64,000 nt of DNA from Chryseobacterium herbae (GCF_025154075.1 NZ_JAOAMU010000003.1:1-64000); one strand, 5' to 3'; positions 52,543 through 62,833 are shown, counted from the stretch's first letter. Numbers and translations are program-made. The notes: generated from the letters alone by a model not told the origin.

Positions 52543-53635
52543 GCTGTAATAGGGTATTCTCAAGGTTATCCGTAATCTTTTTTACTTCAACATGAGGTCT
52601 GAAGGTAGAACTTTTGCCCTTTTCTTCATCAGCAATATTCGATAAAATCAGAACGGATGTTTTGGTCTGCGGATAATAAATGTTCAGAGAAGGGGAACCT
52701 TTTATATAACCACTGTGAAAATAACTTTCCGGCTTGCCAATATTCATCATGATCCCATAACCATAGCCCATCTTTCCAAGAATAGCGTGGTGTCTTTCCG
52801 CACTTTTGGAAGTGAACTGTTTTAGCGTTTCAGGTTTGAGGATTTTTCCACCATAAAGCGCGTTATTCCACAGGTGAAGATCATCTATGGTAGAAAGAAT
52901 ACCACCTGCAGGAGTACCGATGTCTTTACTGCCCAGTCGCTTGGGCATATTGGGAACTTCCTGAGCATTTTTTTCATTACCCAGATAAGCACTGGCGAAA
53001 TTGTTCCCTTTAAAAGTATTTCCGGTAGAAGAATTTTTCATTCCTGCTTTTCTGAACAGTTCCTGTGCATTTTCATCATATGATTTTCCGGAAACCGTTT
53101 CTACAATTTTACCCAAAGTATTAAAACCATCATTGGAATAAAAGAAATCCGAACCGCTTTTAAACAGTAATTTCCCTCCGAAAGTATTAAGCCCTGACGT
53201 ATGATTCAAAAGCTGATGAATGGTGATGTTCTCATACTCTTTGCTCTGGAATTCCTTAAGATATTGGGAAGCCTTGTCGGTAACATTCAGTTTTCCTTGT
53301 TCCATCTGAAGAAGAATCATTGCTGCGGTGAACTGCTTGCTTACTGAACCAATCGCAAAAACAGTACTGCTATCTATCTTGGCTTTCGTTTTAAAATTCG
53401 AGTAACCGTTTTCCTTTCCGTACAGCTGCAGTGAATCTTTGAAGACAGCAATGCTTCCATTGAAATTATATTTTTTAAATACAGAATCGATCTGTTGCTC
53501 CAAAAGTGTTTTCTGGAACACCGTGACCGTAGAATCAATGATGGCATTTTTGTCAACCGGTTTTATTTTGGGAATTTCGGTTTTGCATGAACATAAACAG
53601 TAAAAAAGGAAAAGGAATGTAATTTTTTTTATCAC
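52526..53635 (-). CDS. Serine hydrolase, class C beta-lactamase-like lipoprotein
   Basis: 369 aa. The lipoprotein signal ends LCSC (Cys17). Motifs of the class C/penicillin-binding family are SVSK at 97-100 (Ser97 nucleophile), YSN at 166-168 and HSGYIKG near 315. The family includes esterases, D-Ala-D-Ala carboxypeptidases and beta-lactamases. The context gives no hint of the substrate, and a role in resistance should not be assumed. It is likely in the periplasm or outer membrane. Overlaps the PadR operon 3' end on the other strand by 17 bases. Confidence 0.92.
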   Translation of the reverse strand: MIKKITFLFLFYCLCSCKTEIPKIKPVDKNAIIDSTVTVFQKTLLEQQIDSVFKKYNFNGSIAVFKDSLQLYGKENGYSNFKTKAKIDSSTVFAIGSVSKQFTAAMILLQMEQGKLNVTDKASQYLKEFQSKEYENITIHQLLNHTSGLNTFGGKLLFKSGSDFFYSNDGFNTLGKIVETVSGKSYDENAQELFRKAGMKNSSTGNTFKGNNFASAYLGNEKNAQEVPNMPKRLGSKDIGTPAGGILSTIDDLHLWNNALYGGKILKPETLKQFTSKSAERHHAILGKMGYGYGIMMNIGKPESYFHSGYIKGSPSLNIYYPQTKTSVLILSNIADEEKGKSSTFRPHVEVKKITDNLENTLLQLKSKH

Positions 53636-53799
53636 AGGTGTGTTTTTAGATTAAAATTGAAGTTATTGATTGTAAGAATAATGTCTATTTAAATGTAAGA
53701 AAATTCTTAGAAGTCTCAAAGGGATGCAAAATTTATGCTAATACAGGGGATTATGTGTATAAGTATTTTTATTTTTGAATAGATTACTAACCCATCATT

Positions 53800-55209
53800 A
53801 TGAAAGAATATTTGAAAAATGACTCAGACCAAATAGACCATATTCTGGAAATTATTAAAAACCAGGGAATAGGCTACCTCAATACTATTTCGGAAAGACC
53901 TACTTCTGTCAGTAATATGCCGGTATTTGAAAAGCAAAATCTGCCGGAACAGGGTTTTGGAACTGAAGAAACATTAAAAATATTCAATGAAAGGTTTGAG
54001 CCGATCATGGTGGGTTCAGGAGGACCGAGATATCTGGGATTTGTAACCGGAGGTGCTACACCTGCTTCGATAGCGGGCGACTGGCTTGCCACGATTTATG
54101 ATCAGAACACTCAGTCTACAAAAGGGCATGGAGATATTTCAGCCAATATAGAACTGGAAACTATAAAAATTTTGCTGGATCTTCTCGGTCTGCCGGACAA
54201 TTTTCTGGGAGGCTTTGTGACCGGTGCCACGATGTCAAATTTTACTTGTTTAGCTATTGCCCGCCAATGGGTGGGAAAAGAGCAGGGAAGAGATATCGCG
54301 AAAGATGGAATTTCTGGCGCAATCAATATATTAACGGCAACACCTCATTCCTCCGCTATAAAATCTCTGTCGCTTCTGGGAATCGGAAGCGGTAATATCA
54401 CAAAAATTAAAACGGCGGGAGAAGATCGTGAAGCCATTTCTGTAGATGACCTGGAAGATCACATCATCAAGCTTGGCGGAGAACCGTTTATTCTGATTTC
54501 CAGCGGAGGGACGGTGAATACAGTTGACTTCGATGATTTTAAGGCAATTCATGCATTAAAAGAGAAATATAAATTCTGGTGGCATATTGATGCGGCTTTT
54601 GGAGGATTTGCGGCCTGTTCGGACACTTATAAACACCTTGTTGAAGGTTGGGAATATTCTGACAGTATTACTGTTGACTGTCATAAATGGCTCAATGTTC
54701 CTTATGAAAGTGCGGTGTTTTTTATAAAAGAGCAGTACAAAACGTTGCAGGTGGAAACTTTTCAGAATTCCAATGCACCTTATCTTGGAGATCCGTTGGA
54801 GAATTTCAGCTACTTAAACTTTCTTCCTGAAAATTCAAGAAGATTAAAGGCTCTTCCTGCCTGGTTTTCTCTGATGGCTTACGGTAAAAAAGGTTATCAG
54901 GAAATTGTAGACAATAACATCACGTTGTCTAGACAGTTTGGGCAGATGATTGAAAACAGTGATGATTTTAAACTCCTGGCTCCGGTAAGATTAAATACGG
55001 TCTGCTTTACCCTTAAAGACAGCGGAAAACAGGATGAGGTTGGAAAGTTTTTAGCAATGCTTAACGAGACGGGAAAAGTCTTCATGACGCCTACTTTCTA
55101 TCATCAGCAGAATGGAATCCGGGCTGCTTTTGTTAACTGGAGAACCTCTGAAAATGATGTTGTGCTGATATTCGGTGTGATGAATACAATCATCTCTCAG
55201 TTGAAATAA
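53800..55209 (+). CDS. PLP-dependent group II decarboxylase
   Basis: 469 aa, typical for the group II family (aromatic amino acid, glutamate, 2,4-diaminobutyrate and related decarboxylases). The PLP lysine is Lys296 in VDCHKWLN; the Asp-Ala pair HIDAAFGGF precedes it; the phosphate-binding TGATMSNFTC is near 142-151. It acts in the cytosol; the substrate cannot be told from motifs. A TATTTTTG box at 53770-53777 ends 22 bases before the start and may be the -7 element, but the -33 box is poor. Monocistronic. Confidence 0.92.
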   Translation: MKEYLKNDSDQIDHILEIIKNQGIGYLNTISERPTSVSNMPVFEKQNLPEQGFGTEETLKIFNERFEPIMVGSGGPRYLGFVTGGATPASIAGDWLATIYDQNTQSTKGHGDISANIELETIKILLDLLGLPDNFLGGFVTGATMSNFTCLAIARQWVGKEQGRDIAKDGISGAINILTATPHSSAIKSLSLLGIGSGNITKIKTAGEDREAISVDDLEDHIIKLGGEPFILISSGGTVNTVDFDDFKAIHALKEKYKFWWHIDAAFGGFAACSDTYKHLVEGWEYSDSITVDCHKWLNVPYESAVFFIKEQYKTLQVETFQNSNAPYLGDPLENFSYLNFLPENSRRLKALPAWFSLMAYGKKGYQEIVDNNITLSRQFGQMIENSDDFKLLAPVRLNTVCFTLKDSGKQDEVGKFLAMLNETGKVFMTPTFYHQQNGIRAAFVNWRTSENDVVLIFGVMNTIISQLK

Positions 55210-55237
55210 AGATCAGGAAATCATTTTGTAGCAGCGT

Positions 55238-55948
55238 TTATTTCATGATCAGATCGCAGAACCAGAAAACATAGGCTCCGTTTTCATCGTCAGGGCTGGC
55301 TTTAGGTTTGGGGTACGTTTTCTTTACCGTTTCCCCGATTTCAAACTGAACAGGTTCTCTGAAGATCGGTCCATCAAAAGTAAACGTATGAAATTCTCCG
55401 TTTTCTCCACATGGATCAACGTTTTTTGGTAGGTCACGGATAAAATCGTGGTCAATGATTCTTCCTGCGAAACTTTTATCGAGATACGTTTCATTCACGC
55501 AGGTGACGATCGTTTTGAAACCAAGATCCAGAAATTCATGGATAAGATCAGTTGTATTCTGTTTCCAAAGTGGAAAAACGGCTTCCATGCCTATTGATTT
55601 CAGCTGGTCTTCACGGTATTTGCGGAGGTCTTCCAGGAAAATATCTCCAAAGACAGACTGCGTGATTCCCATCGCCTGAATTTCAGACATGGTTTTATTC
55701 ATAAGTTCCCGGTATTCTTCCATGGATGGTTCTTTGGGAAGCTCCATTTTAATCAGAGGAAGATTCAGACTTTCAGCCTGTTTCTCCAAAAGCGAAACAT
55801 GAACGCCATGCATAGAAATTCGCTGAAATTCTTTATTAATGTTGGTCAGCAAGGTAATGACTTCAGAACGGTTTTCCTGCAGGGTTTTATAAAGAGCAAG
55901 AGCAGAATCTTTTCCACTGCTCCAGTTGAATACGGCTTTGGGTTTCAT
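55238..55948 (-). CDS. Dph6-like ATP pyrophosphatase (diphthine-ammonia ligase family)
   Basis: 236 aa. The PP-loop SSGKDS at 10-15 (family consensus SGGKDS) shows an adenylating N-type ATP pyrophosphatase. The family block PCGENGEFHTF near 183-193 is the mark of Dph6/MJ0570-like proteins. In archaea and eukaryotes Dph6 completes diphthamide. Bacteria lack diphthamide, so the bacterial role is unknown; amidation of another small molecule or protein is likely. Monocistronic on the minus strand. Confidence 0.9.
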   Translation of the reverse strand: MKPKAVFNWSSGKDSALALYKTLQENRSEVITLLTNINKEFQRISMHGVHVSLLEKQAESLNLPLIKMELPKEPSMEEYRELMNKTMSEIQAMGITQSVFGDIFLEDLRKYREDQLKSIGMEAVFPLWKQNTTDLIHEFLDLGFKTIVTCVNETYLDKSFAGRIIDHDFIRDLPKNVDPCGENGEFHTFTFDGPIFREPVQFEIGETVKKTYPKPKASPDDENGAYVFWFCDLIMK

Positions 55949-56035
55949 ACCGCAAACATAGTAAATATTGAAGATAAAAACCTGTGAGAAATTGTAAATG
56001 CGATGCGACTTTTTCTCTTATTCCGTCTCCTGATC

Positions 56036-56920
56036 TTAATTTCTTCTGCGGTAAGATAAGACCATTCCGTACTGAAGATTGTAAGTTTTATCAAGAAGTT
56101 CTTCGGCATAGGCTTCTGATAAAAAATATGATTCAATATTGGAATCGTTTTTATTTTTTTCATAATCCTCATAAGAAATCTCCTCACCGTCTAAGAAATA
56201 CAGCGTATTTTTCCTGTCAGGGTTAAAATCTATCTTTTGAGCTTTGTCAATATTTAAGTTTAATGGACTGTCTTCTTTTGAACGTCTGCTGTTGGCGGAT
56301 AAAAACAGCTTGTTTTTATTGGATTCATTTTCGAAAACATAGATATTTTTGAAGCTGATGTCATCTTCAGAGATTCTGATTTCACCGGAAAAGAAAGAAT
56401 AGGTTGAGTATTTTTTGGAAAGAGTGAGAATGCTTGTTTTATTATATTGCTGTACTGTTTCTTTATTTCCTGAAATGTTAAATTTCAATGTTTTTGTTTT
56501 AGGTCTGTAAAACTCTCTGTCCTTATCCGGAGCGTCCTGTGTATCAGATGGTGCGGCATAAAGGATCATACCGATTTCCAGGGTTCTAAGCGTGTCTGTT
56601 TTTTTGGATTGGGCATTCAGGGCTGAGGTGAACATGGCGGCAATAAATATTCCGCTGGCAATTTTACGAAACGGGAGTTGGAAAAGGTGGTGATTTATTT
56701 TTGATGTTTGTTCTTCTTCAGTATATAATCTGCTCTTCTGTATTTTTCCGCATACAGATAGATTTTCACTCAGTAACGCCTGAATTTCCTCATCAGTTTT
56801 CCCGGTAAGATCATACACTTTTTTAGAGCATAAGTCACAAAATTTTCCTCCTTGAGCCTGCTGCATTTTGTCCCAGTTTTCACTACATGGACTTGAAATC
56901 TGAAATTCTTTTTTCATCAT
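56036..56920 (-). CDS. Protein with N-terminal Cys motif and single membrane segment
   Basis: 294 aa from the ATG at 56920 (or 56917). The frame is open further upstream but that part overlaps the terminator of the IcmF gene. The N terminus has SPCSENWDKM, GKFCDLCSKKVYDLTG and SVCGKI, a Cys pattern (C-x~16-C-x2-C, then a fourth Cys) seen at the start of several Bacteroidota envelope proteins, probably a small metal site. A hydrophobic segment follows at about 85-100 (IASGIFIAAMFTSALNAQ), then a beta-rich exported domain of about 190 residues. No catalytic motif is seen; function unknown. Confidence 0.82.
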   Translation of the reverse strand: MMKKEFQISSPCSENWDKMQQAQGGKFCDLCSKKVYDLTGKTDEEIQALLSENLSVCGKIQKSRLYTEEEQTSKINHHLFQLPFRKIASGIFIAAMFTSALNAQSKKTDTLRTLEIGMILYAAPSDTQDAPDKDREFYRPKTKTLKFNISGNKETVQQYNKTSILTLSKKYSTYSFFSGEIRISEDDISFKNIYVFENESNKNKLFLSANSRRSKEDSPLNLNIDKAQKIDFNPDRKNTLYFLDGEEISYEDYEKNKNDSNIESYFLSEAYAEELLDKTYNLQYGMVLSYRRRN

Positions 56921-56941
56921 GATCAACTTTAAATTAAAAAT

Positions 56942-56978
56942 ACAAAAAAACCTCAAAGAAAATTCCTTGAGGTTTAAT
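56942..56978 (-). terminator. Terminator of the IcmF gene
   Basis: Stem AAACCTCAA/TTGAGGTTT with a 10-base loop, followed on the minus strand by seven T. It lies 24 bases beyond the IcmF stop and just before the start of the next minus-strand gene. Confidence 0.88.
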
Positions 56979-57002
56979 TTATATAAGCAAATCCAGGTTG
57001 GA

Positions 57003-60000
57003 TTACATATTTCTTCTGTATTTACCACCCACTTCAAACAAAGCATTGGTGATCTGTCCAAGAGAACAGTATTTCACGGCATCCATCATCACTGCAAATA
57101 AGTTCTGTTGGTTGATAGCTGCATACTGTAACTTTCCAAGGGCTTCCTCAGATTTGTCCTCATTCGATTTCTGGAAATTATGAAGCGTTTCGATCTGAAC
57201 CTGCTTTTCCTCTTCTGTAGAACGGATAACTTCTCCCGGACGAACCGTTGGCGAGCCATCTTTTCCAAGGAAAGTATTCACTCCGATGATCGGATATTCT
57301 CCCGTATGCTTCAGCCATTCGTAATGCATAGATTCTTCCTGGATCTTAGAACGCTGATACATCGTTTCCATAGCTCCAAGAACACCGCCTCTTTCCGTAA
57401 TTCTGTCGAATTCTGTATAAACCGCTTCCTCTACAAGATCCGTTAATTCTTCAATAATGAATGACCCCTGTAATGGATTTTCGTTTTTAGCTAAACCTAA
57501 TTCTTTATTGATAATCAGCTGGATAGCCATTGCTCTTCTTACAGATTGCTCAGTTGGCGTTGTAATCGCCTCATCATATGCATTGGTGTGAAGAGAGTTA
57601 CAGTTATCATAGATAGCATAAAGCGCCTGTAGCGTCGTTCTGATATCGTTGAAATCAATTTCCTGTGCGTGAAGAGAACGTCCTGAAGTCTGGATGTGGT
57701 ATTTCAGCATCTGGCTTCTTTCGTCTGCTCCGTATTTTATTTTCATAGCCTTAGCCCAGATTCTTCTTGCTACACGCCCGATCACTGAATATTCAGGGTC
57801 GATACCGTTGGAGAAGAAGAAAGATAAGTTTGGTGCAAAATCATTGATGTCCATGCCACGGCTTAAGTAATATTCCACATACGTGAAACCGTTCGCCAGT
57901 GTAAAGGCTAGCTGGGAAACAGGATTCGCACCCGCTTCAGCAATGTGATATCCTGAAATGGATACGGAATAGAAGTTTCTTACTTTTTCAGTAATGAAGA
58001 ACTCCTGAACGTCACCCATTAATCTTAAAGCAAATTCAGTAGAGAAAATACAGGTATTCTGAGCCTGATCTTCTTTTAAAATATCGGCCTGAACCGTACC
58101 ACGAACCGTTGCAATGGTTTTAGCTTTAATTTCAGCGTAAGCCTCAGCCGGGATCACTTCATCTCCTGTGATTCCCAATAGTTTTAAACCTAAACCATTA
58201 TTGGAAGGAGGAAGTTCACCGTTGTATTTCGGTCTTTCCAAACCTCTGTTGTCAAATTTAGCTTTTAAAACAGCTTCAACCTTAGCTTCAAGTTTATGTT
58301 CAGCGATATATTTTTCAACATTCTGATCAATCGCAGCATTCATAAAGAAAGCCAGTAACATTGGAGCAGGACCATTGATCGTCATGGAAACCGAAGTCAT
58401 CGCATTAACCAGATCAAATCCTGAGTATAGTTTTTTAGCATCATCCAGCGTTGCAATAGAAACTCCCGCATTTCCAATCTTACCGTAAATATCCGGTGGT
58501 AATGCTGGATCCTGACCATATAAAGTTACAGAGTCAAATGCTGTTGACAAACGCTTGGCATCCATTTCTGCAGAAACATAGTGGAATCTTCTGTTGGTTC
58601 TTTCCGGACCTCCTTCCCCTGCAAACATCCTTGTCGGATCTTCACCGGTTCTTTTAAACGGATAAATTCCGGCCGTGTAGGGGAATCCTCCAGGTAAATT
58701 TTCCTGGCCTTTCCATTTGATCAGATCACCCCAATCTGTATATTTTGGTAATGAAATTTTTGGAATTCTTAAGTGGGATAAAGATTCGGTAGAAGTTTCT
58801 ACCTTGATTTCTTTTCCACGTACAAAATAAGAATAAAACTCTTCGTGGAACGCTTTTTTCGTATCGTCCCAGGTTCTTAGGAAGTCAATGTTTTCCTGCT
58901 GAAGGTCTTTTTCTGCTTTTTGGTATTCGGCGTCCAGTGTTTCATTGGATAAGAAACTTTTTACGCCTTCTATATGATACATTTTTCTGGCAAGCTCAGC
59001 CTGCTTTTCAACGTTAGCATCGTAAATTCTGTTGTTTTCAACAATTTCAGACAGATAACGGACTCTTTTTGGAGGAATGATCGTTACTTCGTCCGTAATT
59101 TCCTGCTCCACGAAACCCTGAAGATTTAAATCTGAGAATTTTTCATTTACTTTTTCAACAAGTCTGTTGTAAAGTTCAGTCGTCCCGTGATCATTAAACT
59201 GTGATGCCTTTGTAGCATACACCGGCATATCATCCAATGGACTTTCCCACAGTAAGTGGTTTCTCTGGAACTGTTTTCTTACGGCCTGAAGCGCATCAAG
59301 AGCACCTCGTTTATCAGATTTATTTAAGGCCACAAGATCTGCATAATCTAGCATGTCGATCTTTTCAAGCTGTGTAGAAGCACCATATTCAGGCGTCATT
59401 ACATACATTGAAACATCAGCGAAATCTGAAACTTCCGAACCGGATTGCCCGATACCGGATGTTTCAAGAATAATAACGTCAGGAGTAGCCAGCTTTAGTA
59501 CATTCAATGCAGAATGGATGAAAGGCGAAACGGAAACGTTATTTTCTCTTGTTGCCATAGAACGCATATAAACTCTCGGATCATTGATCGCGTTCATACG
59601 GATTCTGTCTCCTAAAAGGGCACCTCCCGTTTTCTTTTTGGAAGGGTCAATAGAAATAATAGCAATTTTTTTATCAGGATTTGAACGGATAAAACGTCTT
59701 ACCAATTCGTCAGTAAGAGAGGATTTTCCGGCTCCACCTGTACCTGTGATCCCGATAATAGGAATATTTAAGTCTTTTGATTTTTCGTCAATAGCCTTTA
59801 CCAGTTCAGGTTTTTCATCTGAAAAGTTTTCTACGGCTGAAATAATTTTAGCAATGCTTGTGGAATTTTCAAAATCTATTAAATCCAAATCAGCGGCTGT
59901 GATATCTTTTCCTGTTGCGAAATCCGATCTTTTTACCAGATCATCGATCATTCCCTGTAAACCAAGCTCACGGCCGTCATCCGGAGAATAAATTCTGTCG

Positions 60001-60350
60001 ATTCCGTATGCCATGATGTCTTCAATTTCTTCAGGCAGAATAACACCGCCTCCGCCTCCGAAGATCTTGATTTGTGGGGAGTTTTTCTCTCTTAAAAGGT
60101 CGTAGATATATTTAAAATATTCGTTGTGACCTCCCTGGTATGAGGTCAGGGCAATAGCGTTGGCATCTTCCTGGATCGCTGTGTTCACCACTTCCTCTGC
60201 TGATTTATCGTGGCCAAGGTGGATCACTTCACATCCTGTTCCCTGGATCACGCGTCGCATGATATTAATCGCAGCATCGTGTCCGTCAAATAATGACGCC
60301 GCAGTTACGATTCTCACTTTATTGGTTGGAGTATATTTTTGGGTTTCCAT
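57003..60350 (-). CDS. icmF: Fused isobutyryl-CoA mutase IcmF (B12-dependent)
   Basis: 1115 aa from the ATG at 60350; an upstream start adds ten residues and is less likely. Order: B12-binding domain at 10-140 with DGHDAA at 22-27 (His24 is the lower axial ligand by family), then a MeaI-type G-protein chaperone with Walker A GTGGAGKS at 203-210 and the following [10 protein letters not shown], then the mutase large domain from about 560 to the end, with [21 protein letters not shown] (split: [10 protein letters not shown] and [11 protein letters not shown]). This chaperone-inside-the-mutase order is specific to IcmF. It interconverts isobutyryl-CoA and butyryl-CoA, possibly also isovaleryl/pivalyl-CoA. 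Cytosolic. Confidence 0.95.
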   Translation of the reverse strand: METQKYTPTNKVRIVTAASLFDGHDAAINIMRRVIQGTGCEVIHLGHDKSAEEVVNTAIQEDANAIALTSYQGGHNEYFKYIYDLLREKNSPQIKIFGGGGGVILPEEIEDIMAYGIDRIYSPDDGRELGLQGMIDDLVKRSDFATGKDITAADLDLIDFENSTSIAKIISAVENFSDEKPELVKAIDEKSKDLNIPIIGITGTGGAGKSSLTDELVRRFIRSNPDKKIAIISIDPSKKKTGGALLGDRIRMNAINDPRVYMRSMATRENNVSVSPFIHSALNVLKLATPDVIILETSGIGQSGSEVSDFADVSMYVMTPEYGASTQLEKIDMLDYADLVALNKSDKRGALDALQAVRKQFQRNHLLWESPLDDMPVYATKASQFNDHGTTELYNRLVEKVNEKFSDLNLQGFVEQEITDEVTIIPPKRVRYLSEIVENNRIYDANVEKQAELARKMYHIEGVKSFLSNETLDAEYQKAEKDLQQENIDFLRTWDDTKKAFHEEFYSYFVRGKEIKVETSTESLSHLRIPKISLPKYTDWGDLIKWKGQENLPGGFPYTAGIYPFKRTGEDPTRMFAGEGGPERTNRRFHYVSAEMDAKRLSTAFDSVTLYGQDPALPPDIYGKIGNAGVSIATLDDAKKLYSGFDLVNAMTSVSMTINGPAPMLLAFFMNAAIDQNVEKYIAEHKLEAKVEAVLKAKFDNRGLERPKYNGELPPSNNGLGLKLLGITGDEVIPAEAYAEIKAKTIATVRGTVQADILKEDQAQNTCIFSTEFALRLMGDVQEFFITEKVRNFYSVSISGYHIAEAGANPVSQLAFTLANGFTYVEYYLSRGMDINDFAPNLSFFFSNGIDPEYSVIGRVARRIWAKAMKIKYGADERSQMLKYHIQTSGRSLHAQEIDFNDIRTTLQALYAIYDNCNSLHTNAYDEAITTPTEQSVRRAMAIQLIINKELGLAKNENPLQGSFIIEELTDLVEEAVYTEFDRITERGGVLGAMETMYQRSKIQEESMHYEWLKHTGEYPIIGVNTFLGKDGSPTVRPGEVIRSTEEEKQVQIETLHNFQKSNEDKSEEALGKLQYAAINQQNLFAVMMDAVKYCSLGQITNALFEVGGKYRRNM

Positions 60351-60509
60351 ATAAAAACTAGAAAATTTCTGAATTTTCAAATATAATAATAAAATAAGAA
60401 CCTTTTGGTTTTGTTTAATGGTTTGATTTTAAGATCGTTGATTGTTGATGTGAGATTGCTTTTTTACCTGCTTACCAATCATTCGTTTAAAAGTGGTCAG
60501 TAAATTCTT

Positions 60510-60517
60510 TATTTTTG
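60510..60517 (+). promoter_or_regulatory. -7 box of small membrane protein gene
   Basis: TATTTTTG at 60510-60517 matches the Bacteroidota -7 consensus and ends 18 bases before the start codon of the gene at 60536. A TTTA at 60486-60489 (20-base spacing) is a weak -33 candidate. Confidence 0.55.
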
Positions 60518-60535
60518 CATCATTATCTATAGAAT

Positions 60536-60868
60536 ATGAAAAAGGCTTTGATGTATTTTGCGTTGGGAACGGTTCTTAGTTTCCTGATCAATTATTTTTT
60601 TTACAGTTCTGAAAATATAGGTCTTGATATCTATTATGCGTTAGCCTTTGGGATTGCATGGGGAATTGCTTATTATCTGGATACACCTAGTTTCACGTTG
60701 CCCCAGAAGTTAGGTATTTCTTTTGCGGTCATGGGAGTTTTGGTGCTGGTAGGAGCCGGTTTATTCAGTCTGGAGCTGGCAGTTCCTTCCATACTTAAAT
60801 TTTCAACGGTGTTTGTAGCCTATTATATGATAGCAAGCTTCAGAGCAAGCAAGTCATTAAGAAAATAA
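60536..60868 (+). CDS. Small integral membrane protein
   Basis: 110 aa with three or four hydrophobic segments (about 4-21, 28-46, 58-76, 82-101) and a basic C-terminal tail (RASKSLRK). No family recognised. Monocistronic, with its own -7 box and a shared downstream hairpin. Confidence 0.82.
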   Translation: MKKALMYFALGTVLSFLINYFFYSSENIGLDIYYALAFGIAWGIAYYLDTPSFTLPQKLGISFAVMGVLVLVGAGLFSLELAVPSILKFSTVFVAYYMIASFRASKSLRK

Positions 60869-60869
60869 A

Positions 60870-60904
60870 AAAAATGAGGCTATCTAAAAAGAACAGCCTC
60901 ATTG
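60870..60904. terminator. Shared terminator between convergent genes
   Basis: The stem AATGAGGCT/AGCCTCATT with a 13-base loop lies just after the stop of the small membrane protein gene and before the convergent DUF3667 gene. A-rich left and T-poor right sides make it better for the minus-strand gene. Confidence 0.7.
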
Positions 60905-60909
60905 TATAT

Positions 60910-62016
60910 TTAGTGAATCATCATGAAGCTTACCAGAGCAAGACCTACAATCAAAAATGTAAATGCAAAGAAATTGATGGTAAATAATAGTACCCCAATT
61001 ATAAAGCTTACCACTCCGTGTGCATGATAAACCCGGCGGTGAGCGATGAAGAAATAGGCTATACTGTATAGAATCAGAAATGTTATTATTAAATATAGAA
61101 GCGTATTAATAGCCCCAACATTGACAATATTCGTTAAATTCACTAATAAGAAAACAAAAAGAATATTGAGCAAAAGGAAGGAGAAATAATGCAGGGTAAA
61201 AATTCCGTGATCGAAATACCACCATTTTTTCTTATTGTGAAAAATCCATAAAAAGAAGGCAAATAAGGGCAGATAAATGAAAAGAGCCTTCGGTAAATTA
61301 TGGAAAGACTTTTCAAGTAGATTTTTCAAAATCTCTGCTTTTGTTACCCCACTTTCCTTGAGTTCATAAAATTTATGGGCCACTGGTATTTGGATGAAAT
61401 CTAAAAATGATGGGTTTTTAGCCACCGCCGAATCATAAGATTTTCTTGTTTTATACCCATTATAAGTAATATCAGTATCTATTTTCTTATCCATTTTCAA
61501 AGCTTTCTTGAGACCGCCTGTTTTAGATGAATCCGAAAGTGCACTCAGGGCATTGATAGACACGGAGTCTTCTCTTGTCAGAATGGGTTTGGTTTTGATG
61601 CTGTCGATTATTTTTTTTACCTCAGAAGATTTCATCTTATCAAAAAAATGTGTTTCCGATGGACTTTTGTCGTCTTTTTCATCATCAAGATTGACGTTTG
61701 CCATAGGGAAAAGAGCAAATGAGAAAAAGGTAATAAAACTGACGAAAATATATAGTTTTACCGGAGGTACATATTTTTGCCTTTTGCCTTCCAGATAAAT
61801 ACAGGTCAGTGCTCCCGGTTTAATCAGCAGATTTTTTAAGGTACCCCAAAACTGTCCGTCATAATGCGTGAAGTCTTCAATAAAGTGTGTGAACAGGAAG
61901 TAAAAGGGATGGCGGCTTTCAATGTTCTCCTGTCCGCAGTTTGGGCAGAATCTTTCTTCGACCTGGTGCCCGCAGTTCAGGCATGTTTTATCTTCTCTGA
62001 TTTTTCCGTGGCTCAT
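60910..62016 (-). CDS. DUF3667 membrane protein with zinc ribbon
   Basis: 368 aa. The N-terminal zinc ribbon CLNCGHQVEERFCPNCG (four Cys) is followed by the DUF3667 block FTHYDGQFWGTLKNLLIKPGAL and a set of membrane segments (about 95-115 and four or five more from 235 to 368). Residues 120-215 are a charged soluble stretch. The function of DUF3667 is unknown. A TATATTTG box at 62043-62050 (minus) could be its -7 element, with a leader of about 20 bases. Confidence 0.92.
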   Translation of the reverse strand: MSHGKIREDKTCLNCGHQVEERFCPNCGQENIESRHPFYFLFTHFIEDFTHYDGQFWGTLKNLLIKPGALTCIYLEGKRQKYVPPVKLYIFVSFITFFSFALFPMANVNLDDEKDDKSPSETHFFDKMKSSEVKKIIDSIKTKPILTREDSVSINALSALSDSSKTGGLKKALKMDKKIDTDITYNGYKTRKSYDSAVAKNPSFLDFIQIPVAHKFYELKESGVTKAEILKNLLEKSFHNLPKALFIYLPLFAFFLWIFHNKKKWWYFDHGIFTLHYFSFLLLNILFVFLLVNLTNIVNVGAINTLLYLIITFLILYSIAYFFIAHRRVYHAHGVVSFIIGVLLFTINFFAFTFLIVGLALVSFMMIH

Positions 62017-62371
62017 GGATGATTAAGAATATGGTTTGGTCGCAAATATAAATAATTCGCGATATAAAATAATCACATTAGTAAGCTTTTGCGGAAATGT
62101 TTAAAGTAAAATTAATAAAGAAAGAGCCGAGGGACAAAACTCTTTACTTTATCAGGTGTGTTTTTAGAATCTTCGAAATATTTTTTTTCAACGGTCATTC
62201 ATTTTACAAGTTCTGTGCCAAAAAGAAAATAGTTGTTAAAATCTATTAAAGCAACCTTAAAATCCAGAGGTGATATAGATTAAATAAAATATGTTTTCGG
62301 GTTACGAAAATTATTTGTACCTTTGCACACCCTTTTAGGGGAAAATTATGTTTAATCTTTAACTAAAACGT
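62017..62371. other. 355-bp divergent intergenic region
   Basis: It carries the promoter of the rplM operon (62295-62325) on the plus strand and a -7 box for the DUF3667 gene (62043-62050) on the minus strand. The rplM leader has a small hairpin CCCTTTTAGGGG (62330-62341) that might be a regulatory site, as ribosomal leaders often are; this is weak. No other structure is seen. Confidence 0.55.
62295..62325 (+). promoter_or_regulatory. Promoter of rplM-rpsI (TTTC-N19-TACCTTTG)
   Basis: TACCTTTG at 62318-62325 is a full -7 box and TTTC at 62295-62298 lies exactly 19 bases upstream, as at the guaB and GlmU-like promoters. Confidence 0.8.
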
Positions 62372-62827
62372 GTGAATACATTAAGTTACAAAACTGTTTC
62401 AGCGAACAAAGCTACTGCTAATAAAGAATGGGTTGTGGTAGACGCTGAAGGACAGCCGTTAGGAAGACTAGCTTCTACGGTTGCAAAGATTTTGAGAGGT
62501 AAGCACAAAACGAACTTTACACCTCACGTAGATTGTGGTGATAACGTTATCGTTTTGAATGCTGGGAAAATTACGCTTTCCGGAAATAAGTGGGCTGATA
62601 AGACTTACATCTGGCATACAGGTTACCCTGGTGGACAGAAGTCTATGACAGCGGCTGAACTTCAGAAGAAAGATTCTTTAAAAGTATTAGAGAAGTCTGT
62701 AAAAGGTATGTTACCTAAAAACAGATTAGGATCTGCTTTATTGAAGAACCTTTATCTATATGAAGGAACTGAGCACAAACATGAAGCTCAACAGCCGAAA
62801 ACAATTAATGTTAACGAATTTAAATAA
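62372..62827 (+). CDS. rplM: 50S ribosomal protein L13
   Basis: 151 aa. The start is a GTG at 62372, chosen because the family start NTLSYKTVSANKATANKEW follows directly. Conserved blocks are WVVVDAEGQPLGRLASTVAKILRGKHK, HVDCGDNVIVLNA, HTGYPGG and GMLPKNRLG, all typical L13. First gene of the L13-S9 operon, as in nearly all bacteria. L13 binds 23S rRNA early in 50S assembly. Confidence 0.97.
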   Translation: MNTLSYKTVSANKATANKEWVVVDAEGQPLGRLASTVAKILRGKHKTNFTPHVDCGDNVIVLNAGKITLSGNKWADKTYIWHTGYPGGQKSMTAAELQKKDSLKVLEKSVKGMLPKNRLGSALLKNLYLYEGTEHKHEAQQPKTINVNEFK

Positions 62828-62833
62828 TTAATT

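Noticed and set aside
52526..53635. Beta-lactamase resistance gene
   Set aside because: SVSK, YSN and HSG motifs are shared by esterases and peptidases of this family. Nothing here shows beta-lactam hydrolysis.
60350..60380. Earlier start of icmF at 60380
   Set aside because: The added ten residues ([10 protein letters not shown]) precede the family-typical start [10 protein letters not shown], and the later ATG is better supported.
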